NCBI GenBank assembly: GCA_035493895.1
Contig: DATJHM010000287.1
Coordinates: forward strand, 25,156 to 89,155
Origin: DATJHM01 sp035493895
Lineage (GTDB): Bacteria > Chloroflexota > Ktedonobacteria > Ktedonobacterales > Ktedonobacteraceae
Direction: 5' to 3'
DNA length: 64,000 nt
The position numbers and the translations under genes were made by a program. Below are positions 50,254-58,190 of this stretch, in pieces (the first letter of the stretch is position 1; each line of letters begins with the position of its first letter). The notes beneath the pieces were generated by a model. The model saw only the letters and a list, made by a program, of their open reading frames with translations. It did not search any database and was not told the DNA's origin.

Positions 50254-50507
50254 AAGCAAAAAATCTTTTGAGGAGTCATTCTGTGATGTACTGGCTCCTC
50301 TCTTTTCCAGAAGGATGTTGACGACCGTGGCTTGTAAGCACTCATTCACTCTATGTTCTCTGCTTACCACCCATTGTGGAGTGACTATGCGTATGTATGC
50401 CACTCCACCAGATGTCGCTGTCCTTCAATGTACTCTACTCAGGTAGATGTCTCAGATAAGTATCATAAAGAGGGGCGTAGGCGACAGAGCTTACGCCCCT
50501 CTTTTTT
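50254..50507 (+). promoter_or_regulatory. Structured leader RNA with attenuator-like terminator before metG
   Basis: Between the promoter and metG lie five hairpins: GAGGAGTCA (50270-50278)/TGGCTCCTC (50292-50300); GTAAGCA (50334-50340)/TGCTTAC (50361-50367); GTGGAGTG (50376-50383)/CACTCCAC (50401-50408); TCTAC/GTAGA (50434-50447); and a terminator GAGGGGCGTA (50470-50479)/TACGCCCCTC (50492-50501) with six Ts. CCTCTCTTT (50297-50305) can pair with AAAGAGGGG (50467-50475), an alternative to both the first hairpin and the terminator. No T-box GGTGG motif and no known SAM riboswitch core is seen. It looks like an attenuated leader. Confidence 0.6.
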
Positions 50508-50538
50508 ATTGTTCATGTTGGCCTTGATCAGGACCAGA

Positions 50539-52149
50539 ATGGCAGGGAAAATAATGACGACTGCTAGCTCTTCTCAGGCGGATCTTGCTCCGCGCGAACG
50601 CTACTATGTGACAACTGCAATTGATTATCCGAATGCTCCTCCGCATATCGGCCATGCTCTGGAAAAAGTGGCCGCTGATGTCCTTGCTCGCTATCACCGC
50701 TTGCTTGGACATGATACCTGCTTCAGTATGGGCGTCGATGAGAATAGCCAGCATGTGGCTCGTGCGGCAACTGAGCAGGGACGCGATGTCCGTGCCTGGA
50801 TTGGGGCGATAAACGCTGCTTTCCTGCTTGCCTGGTCGAAGCTGAATATCTCTAACGATGTCTGGATTCGCACGACGGATGAACGCCATGTCAAAGCTTC
50901 TCTGGAGATGTTTCGCCGCGCGCAGGCAAACGGTGATATCTATCTCTCAACGTATTCCGGCTGGTATTGTCCTAACTGCAATAACTATTACGCGACGGAT
51001 GAACTGGTCGCCGGTCGTTGTCCCAATCACCCCACGATTTTCCCTGAATGGCTGGAGGAGGAGAATTACTTTTTCGCTCTTTCGAAGTATACGGATCGTC
51101 TGCGCGAGCATATCGAGGCTCATCCGGACTTTATTGTCCCGGCCTCACGCCGTGCTGAGATTCTCGGCCTTTTGCGTCAGGGCCTGCGCGATTTCTCGGT
51201 TTCGCGCCAGTTGCGCCCTCATACGCTGCAATGGGGCATTCCGTTGCCGGATGATCCCACACACGTCATTTATGTCTGGTTCGATGCGCTGACGAATTAT
51301 CTGACGGCTGTGGGTTTTCCTGACGATGAGGAGAAGCTCGCTCGCTTCTGGCCTGCCGACACGCATGTGATCGGCAAAGATATTACGCGCTTTCATTGCC
51401 TGTACTGGCCTGCGATGCTGCTTTCGGCGCAGTTACCGTTGCCGAAACAGGTCGCGGTGCACGGCTTCCTTACTCTGGAGGGCCAGCGGATCTCGAAGAC
51501 GCTGGGCAATACGATCGATCCTGTCGAGCTCGTCAATAAGATGGGGACTGATCCGGTGCGCTTCTATCTGACGCGCAATCTCTCGTTTTCCTCGGATGGC
51601 GATTTCTTACGTGCCGGGCTCCTGCGCTATTACAATGATGAACTGGGCAATGATCTTGGTAATCTGCTCAATCGCGTGGTTTCGATGATCAAGCGCTATC
51701 GCCAGAGCCAGATCCCAATTCCTGGCGCGGCAGGCCCGTTAGAGCTGGAATTGCAGCGTGTGGCCGAGGAGGCCCGTCAGAGCGCCGAGAAGGCTCTGGA
51801 CGCCTGGGAGATTGGTGGGGCGCTGACGAGCATCTGGCACTTTGTACGTCGCGCGAATCAGTATATTGAGCAGAATGCGCCCTGGCAACTGGCGAAGACT
51901 CCTGATCAGTCCGCGCATCTGGATACGGTGCTCTATTCTGCTGCGGAGGCGACGCGTCTGCTGGCGATCTTCCTGGCACCCTATATTCCCGGATCGTGTG
52001 ACCGGATTATGGCGCAGCTTGGCCTTCCTCCCGTCGCTCCTGGGGCCTGGACACATGAGGGCCGCTGGGGAAGTCGTCCTCTGACGCAGGTTGTGCCCGG
52101 TCCGTTGTTATTCCCGCGCATCGATTCTGCGGCTGGCGTGGAGTTCTGA
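50539..52149 (+). CDS. metG: Methionyl-tRNA synthetase
   Basis: A protein of 536 residues; the ATG at 50539 has AGGA five bases upstream, and an ATG at 50554 is also possible. The signatures are present: YVTTAIDYPNAPPHIGHA (HIGH, about 35), the zinc knuckle CPNCNNYYATDELVAGRC, YVWFDALTNYLTAVG, and RISKTLGN as the KMSKS-loop variant (about 316). The anticodon-binding helical domain follows to about 500. The C-terminal tRNA-binding module of the longer forms is missing, so this is the short type. The gene stands 30 bases after a leader terminator and is followed by an ABC-2 exporter. Confidence 0.96.
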   Translation: MAGKIMTTASSSQADLAPRERYYVTTAIDYPNAPPHIGHALEKVAADVLARYHRLLGHDTCFSMGVDENSQHVARAATEQGRDVRAWIGAINAAFLLAWSKLNISNDVWIRTTDERHVKASLEMFRRAQANGDIYLSTYSGWYCPNCNNYYATDELVAGRCPNHPTIFPEWLEEENYFFALSKYTDRLREHIEAHPDFIVPASRRAEILGLLRQGLRDFSVSRQLRPHTLQWGIPLPDDPTHVIYVWFDALTNYLTAVGFPDDEEKLARFWPADTHVIGKDITRFHCLYWPAMLLSAQLPLPKQVAVHGFLTLEGQRISKTLGNTIDPVELVNKMGTDPVRFYLTRNLSFSSDGDFLRAGLLRYYNDELGNDLGNLLNRVVSMIKRYRQSQIPIPGAAGPLELELQRVAEEARQSAEKALDAWEIGGALTSIWHFVRRANQYIEQNAPWQLAKTPDQSAHLDTVLYSAAEATRLLAIFLAPYIPGSCDRIMAQLGLPPVAPGAWTHEGRWGSRPLTQVVPGPLLFPRIDSAAGVEF

Positions 52150-52198
52150 TGCTTTGTGACAAGAACGATTCTTGTCTGTTGAAATGAGGAGAGAAAGA

Positions 52199-53263
52199 AT
52201 GCCGATCATTGAGGTGACTGGATTAGCAAGGACGTTTAGAAGTCGGGAACGTGCCTCGGGTCTGGCTCAGAGCCTGCGCTCTTTTGTCATTCCACGCTAT
52301 CATGAGCGTGAGGCAGTGAAGCCATTGAGTTTTTCTCTTGAGCCAGGCGAGGTTCTGGCTTTTATTGGTCCAAATGGCGCTGGCAAGTCGACGACGATGA
52401 AGATGTTGACTGGTATTCTCTTCCCTTCGGCTGGTGATGCTCGTGTGCTCGGTCTGGTTCCCTGGCTGGAGCGGCGTAAGCTTGCCTATTCCATTTCGAG
52501 CGTCTTCGGCCAGAAGTCTCAACTCTGGTATCATCTGCCTCCGCAGGATACGTTCGATCTTCTGGCTCGCATTTATGAGCTGGATATGCGGGCGTATCGC
52601 CTGCGCCGCGATTTCCTGGTCGAGGTGTTTGCGATTCAAGACCATCTACGCACGCCCGCTCGCAAACTAAGCCTGGGCGAGCGGATGCGCTGCGAACTGG
52701 CTGCGGCCCTGCTGCATAAGCCGCGTGTGCTCTTTCTGGATGAGCCGACGATCGGTCTGGATGTGATTGCGAAGCAGCGTATCCGCGATCTCATCGCACA
52801 ACTCAATGCTGAGGAAGAGATCAGTGTGATGTTGACTTCTCATGACGCTGGTGATATTGAGCAGATCTGTCGCCGCGCGATCGTGATCAATCACGGCGAA
52901 ATTATTCTTGATACGTCGGTTGCACAATTGAAGCGCGATTATCTGAAGACGAAAACGGTTGATCTGCTCCTCAATGAATCGGTCTCGCAACTGGTTGGTG
53001 CTCAAGCTGAAGATGGTGCGCTCTCTCTGACCCTCGGACAGGAGCATCTGCCTGCCCGGGCCATTCGTGTGCTCAATGCGCAGGGACATAGCCTGAAACT
53101 TGCTATCGATATGACGCTGACGCCGTTGGAGCCGATCATCGCCGCTCTGATGCAGCGTTGCCATATTCTGGATATGACGATCGCCGATCCTCCTATGGAG
53201 GAGATTATCGCTGCGATCTACTCTGAAAAACAGATCATTCAGAATGTCTCTGCCCTTTCGTGA
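52199..53263 (+). CDS. ABC-2-type exporter ATP-binding protein
   Basis: A protein of 354 residues from the ATG at 52199 (GAGGAGAG upstream). The ABC domain is complete: Walker A IGPNGAGKST, Q-loop VFGQKSQLWYHLP, signature LSLGERMRCELAAALL, Walker B LFLDEPTIGLD, H-loop TSHDAGDIEQ. The early insertion FRSRERASGLAQSLRSF and the pattern of the C-terminal region belong to the ABC group paired with DUF990-type permeases. It lies 49 bases after metG and belongs with the two membrane genes that follow. Cargo unknown. Confidence 0.9.
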   Translation: MPIIEVTGLARTFRSRERASGLAQSLRSFVIPRYHEREAVKPLSFSLEPGEVLAFIGPNGAGKSTTMKMLTGILFPSAGDARVLGLVPWLERRKLAYSISSVFGQKSQLWYHLPPQDTFDLLARIYELDMRAYRLRRDFLVEVFAIQDHLRTPARKLSLGERMRCELAAALLHKPRVLFLDEPTIGLDVIAKQRIRDLIAQLNAEEEISVMLTSHDAGDIEQICRRAIVINHGEIILDTSVAQLKRDYLKTKTVDLLLNESVSQLVGAQAEDGALSLTLGQEHLPARAIRVLNAQGHSLKLAIDMTLTPLEPIIAALMQRCHILDMTIADPPMEEIIAAIYSEKQIIQNVSALS

Positions 53264-53294
53264 AAAATTGCCCTGCGTTTTTTCCGCATTTGTG

Positions 53295-53329
53295 TTTTCG
53301 CTCCGTATTTAGTCTATAGGGAGCGAAAA
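53295..53329 (+). terminator. Intra-operon hairpin
   Basis: TTTTCGCTCC (53295-53304) pairs perfectly with GGAGCGAAAA (53320-53329) in the gap between ATPase and first permease. It may reduce or process the transcript and so set the subunit ratio. Confidence 0.5.
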
Positions 53330-53388
53330 TCCCTCTACACTTTTATGCTACGTTTGTGATGTTTTACGAAGTAAGGAGCAGTTTTTCT

Positions 53389-54234
53389 ATGGATATCTCT
53401 GTCCAACGTGCGCAACGCTCGCTGCCTCAGCGCTGTGTACTGGCCTGGAGAAAATATAGCGCTGTTTTTCGTGTGAGTATTGCGAACAATCTCGCTTATA
53501 GCAATGAGGTGATCTTCCGCACGTTGCTCTTGCTTGTGCTGGTGTTCGTGCTCAGCCAGCTCTGGACGACCACGTTCTCGACGCGTGGGACCACTCAGCT
53601 GAGCGGCTTTACGATCACGCAAATGGTCTGGTATCTTGTCGCGGCCGAAAGTATTGCGATGTCGATGCCCGCTCTGGGACAGCGTATTGATCAGGAGGTA
53701 CGTTCAGGTCTGCTGGCCTATCAACTCTGCCGCCCATGCAACTATATTCTCTATAACTTCGCGCAATATCTGGGTGAGCGCGTGATCCGCTTCGCGCTGA
53801 ATTTTATCATTGGTATCCTGCTTGCACTGGTGATGGTTGGCCCTCTGCAATTTAGCTGGCAGGGCTGGCTGGCCTGGCCTCTGGTGGCACTTCTGGCGAT
53901 GGGGATTGAGTTTGTGGCCTACTTTACGATTGGTTTGCTGGCTTTCTGGTTGGAGGAAACGCAGATGTTCAGCTTTATCTTCAGCCGTCTGACACTGGTC
54001 CTGGGCGGCGTTCTGGCTCCTCTGGATATCTTTCCACAGCCTTTCCGTCAGATTGTACAACTGTTGCCCTTTAGTACGATTCTCTATGGCCCTGCTCGTA
54101 CGCTGGTACATTTCGAGGTGATCCCTTTTCTCAATATGCTTACGTTGCAACTGGTGACGTTGCTGGTCGGGAGCATCGTGCTGCTCCTGGTCTATCGTCA
54201 GGCAATACGCCATGTCAATATTAATGGAGGGTAG
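53389..54234 (+). CDS. ABC-2-type exporter permease (DUF990-like), subunit 1
   Basis: A protein of 281 residues from the ATG at 53389 (AAGGAGC upstream). Six membrane helices are visible (for example VIFRTLLLLVLVFVLSQLW and FALNFIIGILLALVMVG). The pattern, including QMVWYLVAAESIAMSMP, fits the DUF990/YadH-type ABC-2 permeases. It is probably paired with the next gene as a heterodimer. The stop codon is four bases from the next start. Confidence 0.85.
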   Translation: MDISVQRAQRSLPQRCVLAWRKYSAVFRVSIANNLAYSNEVIFRTLLLLVLVFVLSQLWTTTFSTRGTTQLSGFTITQMVWYLVAAESIAMSMPALGQRIDQEVRSGLLAYQLCRPCNYILYNFAQYLGERVIRFALNFIIGILLALVMVGPLQFSWQGWLAWPLVALLAMGIEFVAYFTIGLLAFWLEETQMFSFIFSRLTLVLGGVLAPLDIFPQPFRQIVQLLPFSTILYGPARTLVHFEVIPFLNMLTLQLVTLLVGSIVLLLVYRQAIRHVNINGG

Positions 54235-54238
54235 CTGT

Positions 54239-55045
54239 ATGATTCGTCTCCTTCGTATGTGCTGGAGTACGCTGGGTCTGGTACAGGCGTATGTGGTAGC
54301 TAATTTGCAGGCGGCTATGGAGTATCGCCTGGCTTTTGTCAGTCAGGTGCTGATTATGCTGCTCAATGATTGTCTCTGGCTGTTCTACTGGTGGACTTAT
54401 TTTCACCAGTTCCCTCTAGTGCATGGCTGGCGAGTTACCGATATTCTGGTGTTATGGTCACTCTCTGCCTGTGGTTTTGGCCTGAGCGCAGCGATTTTTG
54501 GCAATGCAGGCCAGATGGTGCCGCTTATTATGAATGGTGGCCTGGATGCCTATCTGGGGATGCCGCGCAATGTTTTATTGCATGTCTCGATTGCTGCAAC
54601 ACGGCCAATTGCCTGGGGCGATCTTCTCTTTGGCTTAGGCGTATATCTGCTCTTCATCCATCCAGATGCTTTTCATATAGTACTGTTCTTTTTTCTGGTG
54701 CTGCTGGGAGCCTGCATTTTTACGGCTTTTCTGATTATGCTCTGTTCTCTGGCCTTTTTTCTCGGCAATACAGAAGGCCTGGTCTCGCAGGTATTTGGTG
54801 CCTTGATCACGTTTTGCACCTATCCTATGGATATCTTCCACGGGGCTGTCAAACTCCTGCTTTTTACGGTGCTTCCTGCGGGCTTTATTACCTTTGTGCC
54901 GATCCAGTTGCTCCATCAGTTCTCCTGGCCCTTGCTCGCTGTGCTGATTGGCGTCACGCTCATATTCGTGCTGGTTGCGGTTGGCCTCTTTCATCTGGGC
55001 CTGCGCCGTTATGAGAGCGGTAGCTTGCTTGGCATGCAAAATTAA
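54239..55045 (+). CDS. ABC-2-type exporter permease (DUF990-like), subunit 2
   Basis: A protein of 268 residues from the ATG at 54239 (GGAGGG upstream). It has about six membrane helices and the family pattern AMEYRLAFVSQVLIMLLNDCLWLFYWWTYF, then GGLDAYLGMPRNVLLHV. It overlaps in operon logic with the preceding permease (four-base gap). Together with the ATPase it forms one exporter of unknown cargo. A hairpin (55051-55079) follows immediately. Confidence 0.85.
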   Translation: MIRLLRMCWSTLGLVQAYVVANLQAAMEYRLAFVSQVLIMLLNDCLWLFYWWTYFHQFPLVHGWRVTDILVLWSLSACGFGLSAAIFGNAGQMVPLIMNGGLDAYLGMPRNVLLHVSIAATRPIAWGDLLFGLGVYLLFIHPDAFHIVLFFFLVLLGACIFTAFLIMLCSLAFFLGNTEGLVSQVFGALITFCTYPMDIFHGAVKLLLFTVLPAGFITFVPIQLLHQFSWPLLAVLIGVTLIFVLVAVGLFHLGLRRYESGSLLGMQN

Positions 55046-55050
55046 GCTGT

Positions 55051-55079
55051 TGCAGGGAGAAAAACTTTTTCTCTCTGCA
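55051..55079 (+). terminator. Terminator of the metG/ABC operon
   Basis: TGCAGGGAGAAAAA pairs with TTTTTCTCTCTGCA (one G-T pair), a tight hairpin five bases past the last permease stop codon. Confidence 0.6.
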
Positions 55080-55221
55080 TTATCTGTCTATATCTTGCAT
55101 TACCATATATATGCTGTATTCCCTCAAATCAGAAAAAATTGGCGCAAAATTTCGCTTTGTCTGTACTATAAAAAAAGAGAGTTTATTGAATCGTTTGACG
55201 TTGAAAAAGGGAGGCGGACTC

Positions 55222-57213
55222 ATGATGACTGCACAAGATGATAAGCATTTTTGCAGACATGTCGTTTTACTATGTGCTGTGTTGATAGTGTCTTCTACCG
55301 CAGCTCTCATCGTACCGAATACACATGCGTATGCACGTACAACTCACCCCGGACGCGTGGCACAAACGCTACCTATAGAAGAGAATCCGGTCCCGACTAT
55401 GCCTGTTTGGCCCGGCAAGATTGTCGCGGGTGGCCCGGATACTCTCTGGTTTATTGGTAGGCAGACCGATCAGGTCGGACACTTTACGACACAAGGCGTC
55501 TCTGCGATAGACACAGAGGTGCCTTTAGGTGATTTAAGTGATGCCGCCTGGAATGGTACATATCTCTGGCTCATTGATGACGGTGTTTTGATCTACTATA
55601 ACCCTGAGAATAACGTTCAGCGGTTTTTCTTTTTGCATATAGACAATCCGAAACCTGGAGAAGAAAGCCCTCGGGCGCGCGCCCTTATTCCAGGTGCTCA
55701 TGGCAATTTGTGGGTGCTGAGCGATAACTATCTGTTCCAGATTACGCCTCAATTGCAAGTAACGTATTTTGCGCTACCTTTTCTGGCGCGTCAGGGGGCA
55801 ATGAAGGGGCTTACCTCCGATCATCATGGCAATCTCTGGTTTACGTTGCCTGCAAGCTTTGCCGTAGGCTTTGTCACTCCCACGGGCCACTTTACCATTT
55901 ATCTCTTACCTGCTGATGCCTTCGCCGGTCAACCAACTACTGTAGCTCGCTGGGCTCCCATTACGGCTCTTCCCGATGGCAATTTCGCCTTTTTGCTTCC
56001 TCCAAGCCCGGATGTCTGGAAGGTTTCGCCCGGGGGTAATTTTACGAGCTATCCCGTACCTGTTGGTTTTGCTGTGAAGGACTGGAATAGCATGGTGGCC
56101 GATACGGATAATAGTCTCTGGTTTACCGACATTACCAATAATCGTCTGGTTCATATGCTCTGTAGGGATCATTTCACTGCTTATCCGATCCCCACGGAAG
56201 ATAGCGGCCCCGCATCGATCATACTGGGGCCGGATCATAATATCTGGTTCGCTGAAACCAATACCAATCTCGTTGGGCGCTTCGAAAGGACTACCAGGAC
56301 TATCGTGGAGTTCGCTACTCCTCTTATCGGCATTTCTCCCGATCATATCATTTCCGGTCCCGGCGACGCTCTCTGGTTTAACAGCACCCATGGGAATACT
56401 ATTGCCAGTGCGACGAGGGATCTTACGGGGATTTCTACGTATCAACTCCCAGCTGGTCAACGCGCTGAATCTCTTGCCGCTGGCCCTGATGGCAATGTCT
56501 GGTTTGTTTCAGCTCCTGATGTTGTTGGGCGTCTGACTCCGGACGGAGTATTAACCGAATATCACACAACTGGTGCCAGCTCTCCACGCGAAATTACTCT
56601 CGGACCAGATGGCCGTCTCTGGTTCCTCATTGGCGCTGGTTGGGGGACTGTTACGGTCGATGGCCAGATCAGCCAGCATCTGTTTCCGCTGAACACGGCC
56701 GCTAGCAGGGGGAGCATTCTTCATATGGTTGCTGGGCCCGATGGCAATATGTGGGCGACGGAGAATCCGAACATCGGCGCTATTGCTCGTATTACTCCTC
56801 AAAATGAGGTGAGTGAGTTTGTTTTTCCTCCGTATAATCCCGGCAGTCTGGCCCCTGTTCCGAATTATATTACTGTCGGGCCCGATGGCAATCTCTGGTT
56901 TACTGAACTCAATAGCCCGAATATTGGCTATGTAACGCTTCAAGGGGAGATTCATCAGATGCTTGCCTGGAATGGTACGGTCACTAACTCATATGGTATT
57001 CTGACTGACCGTAAGGGGAATATCTGGTATACAGGCGATACCGGGGAAAGTCAGGATCTCTTCCGTCTGGCACGGGATGGTACCACTACTCCTTTCCCTC
57101 TGTCTCTCGCTGGTACGGTCACAAACCAGAATGTCCTGGGACCCCTCGGCAATCTCTGGTTTGTAAAGACGTATGATAACATTGTTGGACGCGCTCTGAT
57201 CACTCTCTTGTGA
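55222..57213 (+). CDS. Secreted streptogramin-lyase-like (Vgb) beta-propeller protein
   Basis: A protein of 663 residues from the ATG at 55222 (GGGAGGC upstream). A signal peptide (VVLLCAVLIVSSTAALIVPNTHAYA) ends near residue 38. The rest has about twelve repeats containing GPDGNLWFTE-type strands (LTSDHHGNLWFTLP, GPDHNIWFAETNTN, GPDGNVWFVSAPD), typical of virginiamycin B lyase and other NHL-like propellers. Vgb opens streptogramin antibiotics, but this protein is twice as long and exported, so two propellers with a binding role are more likely than antibiotic resistance. It is monocistronic. Confidence 0.82.
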   Translation: MMTAQDDKHFCRHVVLLCAVLIVSSTAALIVPNTHAYARTTHPGRVAQTLPIEENPVPTMPVWPGKIVAGGPDTLWFIGRQTDQVGHFTTQGVSAIDTEVPLGDLSDAAWNGTYLWLIDDGVLIYYNPENNVQRFFFLHIDNPKPGEESPRARALIPGAHGNLWVLSDNYLFQITPQLQVTYFALPFLARQGAMKGLTSDHHGNLWFTLPASFAVGFVTPTGHFTIYLLPADAFAGQPTTVARWAPITALPDGNFAFLLPPSPDVWKVSPGGNFTSYPVPVGFAVKDWNSMVADTDNSLWFTDITNNRLVHMLCRDHFTAYPIPTEDSGPASIILGPDHNIWFAETNTNLVGRFERTTRTIVEFATPLIGISPDHIISGPGDALWFNSTHGNTIASATRDLTGISTYQLPAGQRAESLAAGPDGNVWFVSAPDVVGRLTPDGVLTEYHTTGASSPREITLGPDGRLWFLIGAGWGTVTVDGQISQHLFPLNTAASRGSILHMVAGPDGNMWATENPNIGAIARITPQNEVSEFVFPPYNPGSLAPVPNYITVGPDGNLWFTELNSPNIGYVTLQGEIHQMLAWNGTVTNSYGILTDRKGNIWYTGDTGESQDLFRLARDGTTTPFPLSLAGTVTNQNVLGPLGNLWFVKTYDNIVGRALITLL

Positions 57214-57381
57214 TTGTGCGCAGAAACCTCCTGGCATGGGATGGGTCTGGCCTCAAGCTGGACCCATTCTTCCATTTTTTGTGCGATAGTGTGCTTTTCT
57301 CTCTGGCAGGGTATGATTTGCTGGCATCAATGCCTTGTATTTCTGTCCCGATCTGTTTTTCTGGCGAGGATGTTGTTCCCG

Positions 57382-58170
57382 CTACTCGCGCGCCAGTTCA
57401 CAAAAGAATTCTTCGTACTCCTCGATACGCTCAAATCCCAGTCGCTCATAGAGCGCTATTGCTGCTACGTTATCGGCTCTGACGTTCAATCCGATATGCT
57501 CAACTGTCTTCAGCAATTCCTGGCAAAGGGTCGCACAGACTACTGTACTCAACCCTTGCCCTCGATAGGCTGGATGCGTCGTAACATTGCCTAACGTTGC
57601 GATTTTGTACGTCGGCGAGTATACATGTATCCCTGCCACACTTGCCAGCCTCTCCCCTCGCCATATCCCATAATAGTGTCCTGTCTCCAGCATGCGAGCG
57701 TCAAACCAGTTTCCGGGATAGCTCTCTTCGTAGAATGCCAGCAGCGTTCCCAGGTCTTCTTTCTTCAATCTTCGCGTACGCTCCTGGCTCTCTGCTGCAA
57801 GGACGCGTTCTCGACAGTGCAGTGCATATTTATAATGCAGCCCATGTGACTCCATCTGGTAGTCCGGTTGCAGGCATTTCGCATACTCAGACAGAATATG
57901 CGCATAGAATCGCTTCGGCAAAAAATGCCTGCTTGCCTCTAGCAGCGTAGCCCCCTGATGTCTGCCTGTACAGAGCAGTGTGGGCAGTATGACTCCTGTG
58001 TACAGCAAGAGTATTTGTTGAATCTCTTGCTGCTTTTTCAGGCCATACCAGGTTGTATAAGGCCAGAAGAAATCATCCAGGTCTCCTAGTTCGTATGCTC
58101 TTTGCTCCCTCTTCTGACTCAAGAAGTGGGCAATCTCATCCCTGTCGTGCAGACTTTGTACTGGTTGCAT
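57382..58170 (-). CDS. GNAT-family N-acetyltransferase
   Basis: A protein of 262 residues. The N-terminal half (10-120) is a degenerate domain, and the second half a GNAT fold with FR47-like pattern: RLKKEDLGTLLAFYEESYPGNWF, ASVAGIHVYSPTYKIATLGNVTTHPAYRGQGLSTVV (acetyl-CoA loop RGQGLS) and NVAAIALYERLGFERIEEYEEFF. It lies 20 bases after the kinase-TPR gene and is probably cotranscribed with it. Its substrate is unknown. Confidence 0.85.
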   Translation of the reverse strand: MQPVQSLHDRDEIAHFLSQKREQRAYELGDLDDFFWPYTTWYGLKKQQEIQQILLLYTGVILPTLLCTGRHQGATLLEASRHFLPKRFYAHILSEYAKCLQPDYQMESHGLHYKYALHCRERVLAAESQERTRRLKKEDLGTLLAFYEESYPGNWFDARMLETGHYYGIWRGERLASVAGIHVYSPTYKIATLGNVTTHPAYRGQGLSTVVCATLCQELLKTVEHIGLNVRADNVAAIALYERLGFERIEEYEEFFCELARE

Positions 58171-58190
58171 GCTCTCGCTTGCTTTCTATC

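Noticed and set aside
50254..50507. T-box or SAM riboswitch before metG
   Set aside because: No GGTGG-N-ACC T-box motif and no SAM-I core were found, so only a structured leader of unknown type is claimed.
55222..57213. Virginiamycin B resistance gene
   Set aside because: Only the propeller repeat pattern is shared; export signal and double length argue against it.
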